Below, piece by piece: positions 24,425 through 33,441 of a stretch of 51,637 nt of DNA (its first letter is position 1; every line of letters starts with the position of its first letter). Origin of the DNA: Leeuwenhoekiella parthenopeia (GTDB taxonomy: Bacteria > Bacteroidota > Bacteroidia > Flavobacteriales > Flavobacteriaceae); the NCBI RefSeq assembly GCF_020782115.1, contig NZ_JAJGMW010000029.1, forward strand, positions 1-51,637. Direction: 5' to 3'. The notes under the pieces were generated by a model that had not been told where the DNA came from, searched no databases, and saw only the letters and a program-made list of their open reading frames with translations. Both the position numbers and the translations under genes were made by a program.

Positions 24425-25273
24425 TTAGTTTGGATAGTTTATAAAGCGTGGATTGATTTTGAGTTGAAGTTCGCGCTCGCCGTGAGCTTCGCTTAGGTCT
24501 ACAATAAGCCTCCGATCCCTGCTTAGGGAAAATTTGGGTACCACATAGACAAAGCGCCTGAGCTCTCCCGCTTTGATCTTATCGGGAACCCCGTGGGTAT
24601 ATAGCGGTTCTTTGAGCAGTTTTTGCACGGACTTGCGTTTTCCTTTTAAACGGGTTTGGGTGGACAGGTTCAGGTAATTGAAATCATAATCCAGACCGGA
24701 TCGATTCTCCAATTCCAAGACAAAATACAGGGCATCCTTGTGAAAAACGATGTTTTCGACGCTCAGGATAATTCCCTGATTCCGGGTTTTTAATCCACTA
24801 ATTTTTTGGTTTCTTTTTAATAGGTATTCAGCATACCTGTCGAAGGGGAAAGGGGCAGGTTCTGAAGAAGTTTCTAGTTCTTCAGAACCTGGTATCGGGT
24901 CATTATCATTTGGGGTTTCAAAACCAATACGTTCCTGGTTCTGAATAAAATAGGTAAACGTATCTAGCGATTCTTTATACATCACAATAAAGGTAAAAAC
25001 AGAACCCGAAGTGCTGATGACCAACAAATTACTGGGCTTCCCGGGTTTGGCCTGTAAGAGGCCTAAATGCTGGGCTGTATCCCGGTTGAAACTGAATACA
25101 TAATCTGACGAACCCACGATTCCCTGTCTGATGGGTTCCGGAAAGAACAGCGCCACATTTGTGTAATCATTGGCGTAGATGGTGTCTAATTGTATAGCAT
25201 TCTGGTTTTGCCCTTTCGCATTGAAGCAGGTTAACAATACCATCCAAACGGAAACGTAGACTAGATTTTTCAT
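24425..25273 (-). CDS. traN: Conjugative transposon protein TraN (DUF4138, VirB9-like)
   Basis: A 282-residue exported protein (signal peptide ending near GQNQ, residue 22). The sequence fits DUF4138/TraN: LDTIYANDYTNVALFFPEPI, GSSDYVFSFNRD and a C-terminal beta-rich domain with FVYVVPKFSLSRDRRLIV. TraN is thought to be the VirB9-like outer component of the Bacteroidetes T4SS. It follows traM by 11 bases. Confidence 0.9.
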   Translation of the reverse strand: MKNLVYVSVWMVLLTCFNAKGQNQNAIQLDTIYANDYTNVALFFPEPIRQGIVGSSDYVFSFNRDTAQHLGLLQAKPGKPSNLLVISTSGSVFTFIVMYKESLDTFTYFIQNQERIGFETPNDNDPIPGSEELETSSEPAPFPFDRYAEYLLKRNQKISGLKTRNQGIILSVENIVFHKDALYFVLELENRSGLDYDFNYLNLSTQTRLKGKRKSVQKLLKEPLYTHGVPDKIKAGELRRFVYVVPKFSLSRDRRLIVDLSEAHGERELQLKINPRFINYPN

Positions 25274-25284
25274 AGGATACAGAT

Positions 25285-26214
25285 TTAGTTAGCTGGTTTA
25301 AGCAACATTTTATAATTATTGAGCACGGTGACTTTAACCGTACGGTTTCCCCGGCGCAGGATCTGACCGATCCCGCCTACTTGAGGAACACCCGGGATAT
25401 TAACTTCCTGCATTAAATCGTCCAGCACTTCCCGTGTGGCCTCAGCCCGAAAGTTGTTTTCCACATAAATACCTTCCTGTGAATCCTCTAGATCAAAAGC
25501 CTCCAGGTCTACCGGTTGCTGGGCAATACTCTCAATACGGATCTTCACCCGGTTGGGCTGAAAGCTTACAAAGCCAAACACATGAGTGTTCTTAGGAATC
25601 GTTCTGCCCTGATGAACCGTTGCCTCCGTTGTTCGCAGGCGCAGGCGGCTGTTGGCCTTAACCACCTGATCCCCATCCACTACAACCGGAATAATTTCGC
25701 GGGCTATAGCCGGATTTGAAACTAATTGAGGTCGGGCTGCAAAGAACAGCTGATGCTCCAGTCCCAGTTCCTGAACTTCAACTTTGCGGGTTTGGATGCG
25801 CTCCAGAGAATCCAGTTTTGAATCCGTTTGAGGATAGGAACGTGGTTCTTCTTTATCGTCAGGCTCGGAGTAGGTATCCGTATCGTAGTTGATGCGTGCC
25901 GATGCATAGATGCTGTCGATGATGCGTTGCTTTTGGTTCTCCGGATATTCAGGATCAAAATAGCCAAGCGAATCCATCAGGAGTTCGTTATACACACTGG
26001 GAGCCGTGCTCTTCCGTTCTTCTTTTAGCGCATTAATTGCATCCAGTTTAGACCGGTAGATCTCCGGATCTACTTCCAGTTCGGGAACCTGGGTTTCTTT
26101 TAGAAGTTGGGGCTCCTGATCGCGGTTGGCCAGCATCATCGTATAAGAGACTAAAAACATAATGATCACCGCGATAATCGAGGCAAAGACGAGTTTGTTT
26201 TTTTGGATTTTCAT
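25285..26214 (-). CDS. traM: Conjugative transposon protein TraM (VirB10-like)
   Basis: A 309-residue protein with one N-terminal transmembrane helix (about residues 9-27), a long charged, Glu-rich periplasmic linker, and a C-terminal domain with VVDGDQVVKANSRLRLRTTE and GRTIPKNTHVFGFVSF, the VirB10/TraM core. It would bridge the inner and outer membranes in the transfer channel. It lies between traK and traN. The usual traL gene between traK and traM is missing. Confidence 0.9.
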   Translation of the reverse strand: MKIQKNKLVFASIIAVIIMFLVSYTMMLANRDQEPQLLKETQVPELEVDPEIYRSKLDAINALKEERKSTAPSVYNELLMDSLGYFDPEYPENQKQRIIDSIYASARINYDTDTYSEPDDKEEPRSYPQTDSKLDSLERIQTRKVEVQELGLEHQLFFAARPQLVSNPAIAREIIPVVVDGDQVVKANSRLRLRTTEATVHQGRTIPKNTHVFGFVSFQPNRVKIRIESIAQQPVDLEAFDLEDSQEGIYVENNFRAEATREVLDDLMQEVNIPGVPQVGGIGQILRRGNRTVKVTVLNNYKMLLKPAN

Positions 26215-26231
26215 AGTCTTGGTTTTTAGGT

Positions 26232-26849
26232 TTACCTGCTTACCGCATCAATTTTGCGCAGGCTTTTTTCAAAGAAATCGGTAATCAACAATCCGTGAGG
26301 ATTATGCGGAAAATTGCGGTCTACCTGTATGAGTTTGCCGGTTGTGATGAGTTCGTAAGTGTCGGTGATGCTGCCCCGATTGATTTCAAAAACCAAAGTG
26401 GTTTGAAACGCATAGGGGTAGGCATTTAAATCAACCTTCGATTCCATGCCTAATACGTTTTGCACCAGTGAGTACTGAATCAGTCGATTATAAACCCCTT
26501 CAGTCTTTTTTTGGCGGTAAATATTGTCAACTGAATTGTTACCTAGCCACAATGCTTTCTCCAGATTTGTATCGTAATTGCTGGCATCGATATCGTAGAA
26601 ATACGCGTGAAATAATTCGAGATGCGCAAGAGCTTCCACCTCCAGATTTTCGTTTTGATCAACCAGCTTTAGGGGAATAACTTCTCCGGTAGTGCTGATT
26701 GCAAAAGCATTTTGAAGGGATTCCTGATAAATGCTATATGCCATCCAGCCCGAAAACATACTGGATAGTGTTGCGCATAAAACGACCAGCCAAACGATGA
26801 GCCGGTTGGTCTTTAAGGTGGAATACATGGAGGAATAAGGTGTTTTCAT
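26232..26849 (-). CDS. traK: Conjugative transposon protein TraK (VirB8-like)
   Basis: A 205-residue protein with one helix near the N-terminus (about residues 17-37) and a periplasmic domain that is VirB8-like (LAHLELFHAYFYDIDASNYD, then QTTLVFEINRGSITD). VirB8-type proteins nucleate assembly of the T4SS inner-membrane complex. It lies 10 bases downstream of traJ in the same operon. Confidence 0.88.
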   Translation of the reverse strand: MKTPYSSMYSTLKTNRLIVWLVVLCATLSSMFSGWMAYSIYQESLQNAFAISTTGEVIPLKLVDQNENLEVEALAHLELFHAYFYDIDASNYDTNLEKALWLGNNSVDNIYRQKKTEGVYNRLIQYSLVQNVLGMESKVDLNAYPYAFQTTLVFEINRGSITDTYELITTGKLIQVDRNFPHNPHGLLITDFFEKSLRKIDAVSR

Positions 26850-26859
26850 AGTACTTGGT

Positions 26860-27702
26860 TTAAGCCGTGAATAAGCGAAGGGTAAACGAGATGGCCCGGC
26901 GGTAGAGCTTGAATTTTAGAAAAACGATAAAACCTATAGAGCCCAACTGTACTACCGGGGCAAAAAACTCCTGCCCGTAATCGCTTCCAAACAGATTGTG
27001 CCAGAAGTGTTCGTTGATCTCCGTGTAAATCGCATTGATAAATACATTGACCAGAAAGAATGCCGGTACCAGCATATAGACTGCAGCATAGAGTTTAAAG
27101 AATCCGTAAGCCAAAGAGCGGAATTTCTCAAATACCGCCAGACTGATAATCAGTGGAAAAAAGGCCTGCATGATGCCCAGCAGGAAGAAGCGCTCGGCAA
27201 GGAACAACGGGTAGATAAATAAATCCAGAATCCACAAGATAATACCCCCGATAAACGCGAAGATTTTAAAACCAAACAAAGGGGTAACCAGGGCCTCGTA
27301 AAGCAGCGCCATTGCGGCTTTCATCCCTTCGTACATGCCTACTTCCTCTTCAATGGGGATTTCCTGCATCTGTAGCGGTAATAGGGCAGGGGCGGTATCG
27401 CGATACTGCGATTCTATGGCGACCAGAATACCGTCAAAGAAACCCAGAATTTGAGTGGAAAAGACTGCCACCAGTACCACTGCAAAATTCTTAGCCAGTT
27501 CGCCCGGACTCAGTCCCCAGGTGTAACCGTAGCGGTCTGCAATACCTTCATTGTATTTTTTCAGGATGTTTACCAGAAAGAACAGCACCGCCAGGGTTTT
27601 CATTCCGGTTATGGTATACTGGGCTACCGGACTGGCGATGATGGTGTCAAAAATGGTATCTACATACTCCAAACCGATTCCTAAAATCACAAGCGCAGCC
27701 AT
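26860..27702 (-). CDS. traJ: Conjugative transposon protein TraJ (VirB6-like)
   Basis: A 280-residue polytopic inner-membrane protein with six to seven hydrophobic segments, including GFKIFAFIGGIILWILDLF and a late PAFFLVNVFINAIY. Length and hydropathy fit TraJ, the VirB6-like channel component. The conserved central part KNFAVVLVAVFSTQILGFFDG is recognisable. Two bases separate it from the traI stop. Confidence 0.88.
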   Translation of the reverse strand: MAALVILGIGLEYVDTIFDTIIASPVAQYTITGMKTLAVLFFLVNILKKYNEGIADRYGYTWGLSPGELAKNFAVVLVAVFSTQILGFFDGILVAIESQYRDTAPALLPLQMQEIPIEEEVGMYEGMKAAMALLYEALVTPLFGFKIFAFIGGIILWILDLFIYPLFLAERFFLLGIMQAFFPLIISLAVFEKFRSLAYGFFKLYAAVYMLVPAFFLVNVFINAIYTEINEHFWHNLFGSDYGQEFFAPVVQLGSIGFIVFLKFKLYRRAISFTLRLFTA

Positions 27703-27704
27703 CT

Positions 27705-28304
27705 TTAGAATCCGGTTTCGCGGTTATTGATTTTATCCTGCAGTTTCCGAAAAGCGATGATCTCCTTATAGCGTTTGGTCTTTAAATTGATCGTAGCCAC
27801 CATTTCTTTAGACTCCGCTTCTTTTTCTTTTAAGATTTCCGCGCGGTCTGCATCAGACATTTTTAAGTAGTTACTGGAGAGGATCTCGTCTATAAAGTCC
27901 ATCGCCTCCAGCGAGTTGTCTATAAACTGATTGAATGCTTCCGTGATGCGTACTACTTCATCGGGTTTGATATAGGGAGAGCTGAGAATTTCCCGCAAGT
28001 CCTGTCGCATCACCTGAATAAGACGGGCATTGTTTTTCCCGATTTTCTTAACGGCTTTGAGCTGCTTGACCACATTGTTTACCTTTTCCAGATTTTCTTT
28101 TTGTTGTTTCAGAAATTCCACCGTTTTAAGGAGTTGGGTGGTTTGTTTGGCTGATTCCAATAAAGACTTAACCAGACTTACAAAATTGGTATTATCATAA
28201 ACCGGCATCCCCTGGCAGGCAGCGCCTGCAGGCGTTAATAGGACTGTGATTAGGCCTAATCCCAGGACTAGTTTCCTGATGTGACGTGTGAGGTGTGTTT
28301 TCAT
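27705..28304 (-). CDS. traI: Conjugative transposon protein TraI (VirB5-like)
   Basis: A 199-residue exported protein with a signal peptide (ALA-type cleavage region near TPAGAACQG). The mature protein is almost entirely helical with coiled-coil heptads (LLKTVEFLKQQKENLEKVNN). It matches TraI/DUF4141 and is thought to be VirB5-like, perhaps located at the pilus tip. It lies between traG and traJ, as in CTnDOT. Confidence 0.85.
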   Translation of the reverse strand: MKTHLTRHIRKLVLGLGLITVLLTPAGAACQGMPVYDNTNFVSLVKSLLESAKQTTQLLKTVEFLKQQKENLEKVNNVVKQLKAVKKIGKNNARLIQVMRQDLREILSSPYIKPDEVVRITEAFNQFIDNSLEAMDFIDEILSSNYLKMSDADRAEILKEKEAESKEMVATINLKTKRYKEIIAFRKLQDKINNRETGF

Positions 28305-28323
28305 GGTGGTATGAATTAAAAGG

Positions 28324-30753
28324 TTATTGTTTTTGTATTTCAGTCTGGGCCGGTCGTGACGGACTTATGAATTGTTTGATGGCCGCTTCCATATCCTGAG
28401 TTTGCTCATAAAGGCTTAGGATGGCTTCATTTTCACTGCCGTCTGTGAGGTAGGCGGCATAAACTTCAGGGGGAACTTCCAGACGGAAAATGTTACTCTC
28501 CTTACCAATCTTGATAAAAATCTCGGTGTACTTTCGGGAGCCGCTAAGCTTGTTGCGGATGGATTTTAATTGATTGAGATCGTGACTCGAAAGGTTAAGC
28601 CTGCGGGCGAGTTCGTCATAGCCTTTTTCATTATTCAGGCTGTAAATCACCTGCGTGTTTTCCAAAATACTTGCTGAAGTTGCGTTGCCCGGCAGTTGGT
28701 TGATGGATTGCAGAATGATACCAATCGCCCCGTTTTGTTTACGGATCGCCTGATAGTAAAACTCGACGCTCTCCAGTACATTGTCAAACTTGAGCTGCTT
28801 GGCAAACTCATCAAAAAGGATAATTCCCCGTTCGGCCTTGTTTTTCCAGATGGTGCGCTGTATGGCAGTTTTAATAAGCTTCAGCATTACCGAAAGGATT
28901 TCCTTATTGTCTTTGACTTCGTCCAGCTCAAAGATGATCATACGCTTATCTTCCAGGGTATAGGTCTGATCTTCGTCTACTTCAAACAGGTAGCTGTATA
29001 GACCATCGCCAACATACTCCGACATCACGTGCAGGAACGCCTGAATATCGAAGTAGTCGGGATGGATTTTAAGTTGCGCCAGCAGGTCTTTTCGATTGCT
29101 AAAAACAAAGTCGTAGAATCCGTTGAGCGAGTGCTGAGATGGGTTAGCTCTGTAATAAGCGGTAAGTATTTTTTTTAGGGAAACCGATTGGGCTTTAGCC
29201 TGCCTGCCTTCGGTATGGTAGAGTTCAAAAAGAAATACGGTAAGATCTTCCAGACGTTCTGCAGAAGGGATTTCACCTTCAGGGGTATAAAATGGATTAA
29301 TCCCCAGATTCTTCCCGGCCTCATAACGCAGGATGATGTGTTCATCAGGATAGAGTTTGGCAAATTTGGTATACGAGCCTCCCAGATCTATAATTACCAG
29401 ACGCACCCCTTCTTCGTAAAACTGCCGCAGGATGTTATTGGCCAGAAAGGATTTACCTTCTCCGGTGGGTGCAAAGATGGCAAAGTTACGGGCCTTGATG
29501 CGCTTTTTAGATTCATCCCAAACATCTTTAAGTACCGGAATATTATATTGGCGGTCGTTAAAGAGGATGCCTTTAGGGTCGGTCTTGTAATTGGTGCTAT
29601 TCAGCATCAGACACAGCGCGTGCTTCAGATCGGTAACGTACAGGTCTTCATCTGAAAAATGGGAAGCGAATCCGAACCAGGAATTTAGGAAGTAGTTTTT
29701 TCTGGCTTCGCCTATGGGATAGTAGGGAACAATATCCAGCTCCTTGAATTCGGTTTTGATTTTCGCCCCAATGGCATCCAGTTGCTTTTGGCTCTCTGCC
29801 CAATACAGCACACTCAGCTGTCCGCGGATCACCCGAGAGCTCTCATCGGTATTGATCTGTTCCAGGATCTCCTGAATCTTTTTCAGCACCACCCGATTCT
29901 GAGAACCAAAGTTGGAACTCTTGCTGAGTTCTTCAACTTTCTTATCCAGTATTTTACGCCACTTATGCTTGTCATCCAGAATCAGGATTTGATTGACGAC
30001 GTGGTTTTCACTAAGGGTGAGTCCGAGTCCGTCTATAAATCCCTTATGAAATTGAAAATCATCAGCCGTAAAGCGTTCGTCAATACTGCTGGTTTTTACC
30101 TGCTCTCCAAAGCACAGCTCACTATTTACAGCCAGTACCTCAAAGCGGTGTTTACCAATGCTGATGCGGTTTTTATCCAACAGGATATCGGTATTCAGAC
30201 AATCATTAAAGCCGTTGAAATAGGTATGGGTTAGCTTCTGGAAGTCGTCTGCATTTAGAGGATTCAGTTTGATTTTTTTACCCGAATTGAGGAAGCTAAC
30301 AGCATCTTCAACAGCTCCCGTAAAATGGCGTACAGCATCATCCAGAGTGTTCGGTAGGTTTTTGAGGATCTTGCGGAAGGGATTGGTGTAGGTTGCATGG
30401 GTATTGGATTTATGGGTTAGCACAAAAAACAGGTAGCTGGTATGCGCGGTATATTCCCGATTTTGGAAATAGCTTTGGGTAGCCTTTCCCAGAAAGGATT
30501 TATCCGGCAGGGAGGAAGCATCAAAGGCGGTGTTGTGATAGTAATCCTGTTTATGGATCAGCGTCCCGACAGGCAGCGTTTTAAAGGCCTGAAACCAGCC
30601 TGAATGCAATTCTTCAAAATCCTTTTCAGAAAGGGAATAGATCTCCGGCAGATCGAGCCGGTAGCCCAACACCACATTCCCGTTACTGCAAAACATCAGG
30701 TGATCGCTGGTAGCTGCTATGGGATGGAAGTTTTTGTTTTTAATCGTGATCAT
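28324..30753 (-). CDS. traG: Conjugative transposon ATPase TraG (VirB4 family)
   Basis: An 809-residue VirB4-type ATPase. Walker A lies in FAPTGEGKSFLANN (near residue 440), and Walker B in GIILFDEFAKQL (near residue 650). The N-terminal domain of about 400 residues fits the CagE/TrbE/VirB4 part. It energises pilus assembly and DNA transfer. Its start overlaps traF by 14 bases, implying coupled translation. Confidence 0.95.
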   Translation of the reverse strand: MITIKNKNFHPIAATSDHLMFCSNGNVVLGYRLDLPEIYSLSEKDFEELHSGWFQAFKTLPVGTLIHKQDYYHNTAFDASSLPDKSFLGKATQSYFQNREYTAHTSYLFFVLTHKSNTHATYTNPFRKILKNLPNTLDDAVRHFTGAVEDAVSFLNSGKKIKLNPLNADDFQKLTHTYFNGFNDCLNTDILLDKNRISIGKHRFEVLAVNSELCFGEQVKTSSIDERFTADDFQFHKGFIDGLGLTLSENHVVNQILILDDKHKWRKILDKKVEELSKSSNFGSQNRVVLKKIQEILEQINTDESSRVIRGQLSVLYWAESQKQLDAIGAKIKTEFKELDIVPYYPIGEARKNYFLNSWFGFASHFSDEDLYVTDLKHALCLMLNSTNYKTDPKGILFNDRQYNIPVLKDVWDESKKRIKARNFAIFAPTGEGKSFLANNILRQFYEEGVRLVIIDLGGSYTKFAKLYPDEHIILRYEAGKNLGINPFYTPEGEIPSAERLEDLTVFLFELYHTEGRQAKAQSVSLKKILTAYYRANPSQHSLNGFYDFVFSNRKDLLAQLKIHPDYFDIQAFLHVMSEYVGDGLYSYLFEVDEDQTYTLEDKRMIIFELDEVKDNKEILSVMLKLIKTAIQRTIWKNKAERGIILFDEFAKQLKFDNVLESVEFYYQAIRKQNGAIGIILQSINQLPGNATSASILENTQVIYSLNNEKGYDELARRLNLSSHDLNQLKSIRNKLSGSRKYTEIFIKIGKESNIFRLEVPPEVYAAYLTDGSENEAILSLYEQTQDMEAAIKQFISPSRPAQTEIQKQ

Positions 30754-31024
30754 AAGAAATACCGGTGTTTTGTTTGGTACTGATGAGACTTGGAAAGGCG
30801 CTGGCGAACTGCAGAAACTGCATCAGACCTTGTAGTCGGGATAAACAGACGTAAAGCAGGACATTGATTACTAAAGCAACCAAGATGGTCAGCATGCTGA
30901 AGGAGAAGATGACGATCAGCAAGGAGGCGATAAGCGCGCACATTTGAACCGCAAACAGGGAAACCGGCAGCCCGAAGATGACCGCCCGTTTCCGGATGTT
31001 TCTATAGACCGCGTAGCTCTTCAT
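30740..31024 (-). CDS. traF: Conjugative transposon protein TraF (DUF4133, VirB3-like)
   Basis: A 94-residue protein with two adjacent hydrophobic helices (about residues 17-57) after a basic start, as in DUF4133/TraF. It corresponds to VirB3, which supports the VirB4 ATPase and the pilin. It overlaps the start of traG and follows traE by 11 bases. Confidence 0.87.
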   Translation of the reverse strand: MKSYAVYRNIRKRAVIFGLPVSLFAVQMCALIASLLIVIFSFSMLTILVALVINVLLYVCLSRLQGLMQFLQFASAFPSLISTKQNTGISYDHD

Positions 31025-31035
31025 TGGATACCGAT

Positions 31036-31323
31036 TTAGACAACGATGTCTATGAGGTACGTGAAGATTCCCACCACGCCCCCGGCTATAAGTACAAATA
31101 CCAGTACGCGGGTGATGCCCTTTTTTAAGTCGGCATTCTCTCCAAAGAAATGCCCGGCATTAAACAGAAATCCCACCAGGAAAATAACGCCCAGGAGAAT
31201 GGGGAATACGGTGCGTATGGTATCGGAAACATCGTTTACCGAATCTTCAATACCACCTATTTGGGCAAATAGGGGAGTAGATAGCAAAGCCATACTGGCG
31301 AATAAAGCGTTTGATTTTTTCAT
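31036..31323 (-). CDS. traE: Conjugative transposon protein TraE (DUF4134, VirB2-like)
   Basis: A small exported protein of about 95 residues. I start it at the internal ATG giving MKKSNALFASMALLSTPLFAQ (two parts), a standard signal peptide, not 30 bases upstream. The mature part has two helices (VFPILLGVIFLVGFLFNAG and VLVFVLIAGGVVGIFTYLI), fitting the DUF4134/TraE pilin-like family. It is the first gene of the tra operon; the amidase gene is divergent from it with about 160 bases between. Confidence 0.88.
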   Translation of the reverse strand: MKKSNALFASMALLSTPLFAQIGGIEDSVNDVSDTIRTVFPILLGVIFLVGFLFNAGHFFGENADLKKGITRVLVFVLIAGGVVGIFTYLIDIVV

Positions 31324-31482
31324 AATTCTAAGATTTAAAAGATTGGAAATCAATGAGAAGAAAATTACCTATATTTATTTTCAAATAATTGAAAATCAAG
31401 TAATTGTGAATAAAATAATTCTTGTTTCTATTTGATTTCATTTGCTTTTAAATCCCATCAAAACCTATTAAAATGAAAAGTC

Positions 31483-32070
31483 ATGTTGTTAATAACTCAA
31501 AATGCCAGACTTAGAAAAAAGCTCCAAAACGTCATTTGGATGTTTCTGCTGCTTAATATTAGTTTGATCTATGGGCAGGAATTGGACAGACCTTTGCGTG
31601 TAGTAATCGACCCCGGACACGGCGGTAAGGATTCCGGGGCAGTGGGTGTAAATGGAATTCAGGAGAAGGATTTGGTACTGGAAATCGCTTTAAAGATGAG
31701 TCAGCTTAATGAATTTGACGGGAAGCCGGCTGAATACTTCCTGACCCGATATACCGATACCTTAATCAGTCTTAGAGATCGCACAAAACTAGCTCGCATA
31801 CTTAGAGCGGATTATTATATATCCCTGCATTTTAATGATGCGCCGAATCGTAATGCTTCCGGTGTAGAAGTCTTTGTATCTAATCAGGAGAACCGATATT
31901 CCAGGCAATCGATTTGGCTGGGACTTGTCCTTGGGAAAAGTTTGGTAAGGCTTACCGGGCAACGGAATCGGGGTGTCAAGTTTGCAAATTTTCAGGTCTT
32001 GCGGGACCTTAAAGATGTTTGTCCGGTCGTGCTGGTCGAGTTGGGATTTATTAATACCCTGTTTCACTAA
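31483..32070 (+). CDS. N-acetylmuramoyl-L-alanine amidase (Amidase_3)
   Basis: A 195-residue exported amidase, signal sequence to about residue 35. Zn-ligand motifs of Amidase_3 are present: VVIDPGHGGKDSGA (first His), a Glu in NGIQEKDLVLEIAL, ISLHFNDAPN (second His), and the catalytic Glu in VLVELGFINT. The protein ends five residues after this Glu, whereas relatives continue for another 20-40 residues, so it is slightly short at the C-terminus. It lies divergently next to traE and probably opens the peptidoglycan for the transfer apparatus. Confidence 0.88.
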   Translation: MLLITQNARLRKKLQNVIWMFLLLNISLIYGQELDRPLRVVIDPGHGGKDSGAVGVNGIQEKDLVLEIALKMSQLNEFDGKPAEYFLTRYTDTLISLRDRTKLARILRADYYISLHFNDAPNRNASGVEVFVSNQENRYSRQSIWLGLVLGKSLVRLTGQRNRGVKFANFQVLRDLKDVCPVVLVELGFINTLFH

Positions 32071-32204
32071 ATGGAAACGCTAATAAAGTTGATTTTATTT
32101 ATGTGTTTTAAACTACTGTATAATAAAGTAAGATCCGCTTTTTGAAAGTAAAAAAGAGCTGGGTAAAGAAATAAGGTGTCAGCCAATTTCGTAATTTTAT
32201 ACAA

Positions 32205-32348
32205 ATGGATTCTCTGTATAAATAATTAGTAATCAATGATTATGAACTTCATATCGTAAGTGCTTTAGCGCACGGTGTATCCGTGGGCAAGCTGCCAATC
32301 TTTTTTTGTAATAGTGATTTTGAACTGGTTTTGATGAGTAGTTTTTAA
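32205..32348 (+). pseudogene. Remnant of a small HTH regulator (paralogue of the gene at 36460)
   Basis: The frame ATG GAT TCT ... reads MDSLYK, then an in-frame TAA, then LVINDYELHIVSALAHGVSVGKLPIFF (two parts) and ends after 40 further codons. The YELHIVSALAHGVSVGKLPI portion aligns with YERYLLSALAHGVPVGKIPV of the intact 84-residue protein encoded at 36460-36714. The helix-turn-helix half is lost. This shows that the regulator was once duplicated within the element and one copy decayed. Confidence 0.72.
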
Positions 32349-32493
32349 TAGAATTTAAAGAGTAAACTCAAAAAAAGTGGGATGTGTGACTAATACTCAC
32401 TCGTGTATAGCCATCAACTAATTCATCTTAATTTCGACGGTTTGGCTTTATAGTTTTGAACTTTTCAACCAAGAGGATTTAGTATTTAAGTAT

Positions 32494-33408
32494 ATGATCT
32501 ACCAATTAAAGTCCCGAGAAGGGGTTATTTTGCATCAACAACCACAAGGGCTGCTGTTTCCTGATTACCGTTCTGTTTTAGAAGACGCGTTGACCAAAAA
32601 TATAGATTTGACAGGGTTAAGTTTAAAAGATGAAGATTTAAGTAATCTCAAGTGGATTGGAGTACGGGCTACTGAACTCTATTTTAAAAACTGCTCTCTA
32701 ACTAACAATCGATTTGAGGATTGTCGGTTTAACTATTTTTCTTTGCAACACTGTGATTGTTCTCATTCCGTATTTAAAGATACAGATCTTAGATATGGAC
32801 ACTGGTCAAATTTAATACTGGATCATGTACGCTTTTTGACTATGCCTAATATGGAGCTTTTTATTATTGATTGCAGTTGTAAGGCTGTTCTTTTTAGGAA
32901 TTGTAATCTAAGCCATATCACCTTTCATTCCGTAAATCTTACGCAGACCACGTTTAAAAATAGCAGGTTAGGTTACGCCGCTTTTATTAATGCGGAAACA
33001 ACAAATTCATGGATGGATGAAGTTTCCTTTTTAAACTGCAAAATAGGTGAAGTTCAATTCCATAAATACAATAATCTAAGGAATCTGTATTTCTGGAAAA
33101 CACGAATTGTAGACATCGATTTTGCGTATTGCGAAAGACCCGTGATTTTCAGAGTTGAAAATCCAAGCTGTATCGTTGTATATTGCGTAGATCAGGATGT
33201 GCTCTGGTGGAAACCGGAATTCTGGGCTGGAAAGTCTCCGAGAATTTGGAGATCGGGACTTCAGGAATTTGAATTTGAAATTAAGAATACCTATCCTAAG
33301 ACTCAGGTATTGCAGAGTCCTCTGGGGGCTTTTGTGGATGAAGAATTACAGCTGGTTTGTTCCTACTTTCAAGCATTAAAAGCTCATTATCGGCCATCTT
33401 TAGCCTAA
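32494..33408 (+). CDS. Pentapeptide-repeat-like protein
   Basis: A 304-residue soluble protein. From about residue 30 to 230 it shows loosely spaced five-residue repeats of the A(D/N)LXX type: LSLKDEDLSNLKW, RFEDCRFNYFSL, VFKDTDLRYG, LFRNCNLSHITF, TFKNSRLGYAAF, SFLNCKIGEVQF. Such repeats form a right-handed quadrilateral beta-helix. The C-terminal 70 residues have no repeat and are rich in Trp (VLWWKPEFWAG). It has no signal peptide. Some pentapeptide proteins mimic DNA to protect gyrase (Qnr, MfpA); whether this one does is not known. Confidence 0.78.
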   Translation: MIYQLKSREGVILHQQPQGLLFPDYRSVLEDALTKNIDLTGLSLKDEDLSNLKWIGVRATELYFKNCSLTNNRFEDCRFNYFSLQHCDCSHSVFKDTDLRYGHWSNLILDHVRFLTMPNMELFIIDCSCKAVLFRNCNLSHITFHSVNLTQTTFKNSRLGYAAFINAETTNSWMDEVSFLNCKIGEVQFHKYNNLRNLYFWKTRIVDIDFAYCERPVIFRVENPSCIVVYCVDQDVLWWKPEFWAGKSPRIWRSGLQEFEFEIKNTYPKTQVLQSPLGAFVDEELQLVCSYFQALKAHYRPSLA

Positions 33409-33441
33409 AGTAGTTATTAAAAGTATCATGCGCTCAACTAT

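Noticed and set aside
29188-30234. Long plus-strand frames opposite traG
   Set aside because: They are antisense shadows of the VirB4-type ATPase gene, whose motifs fix the coding strand.
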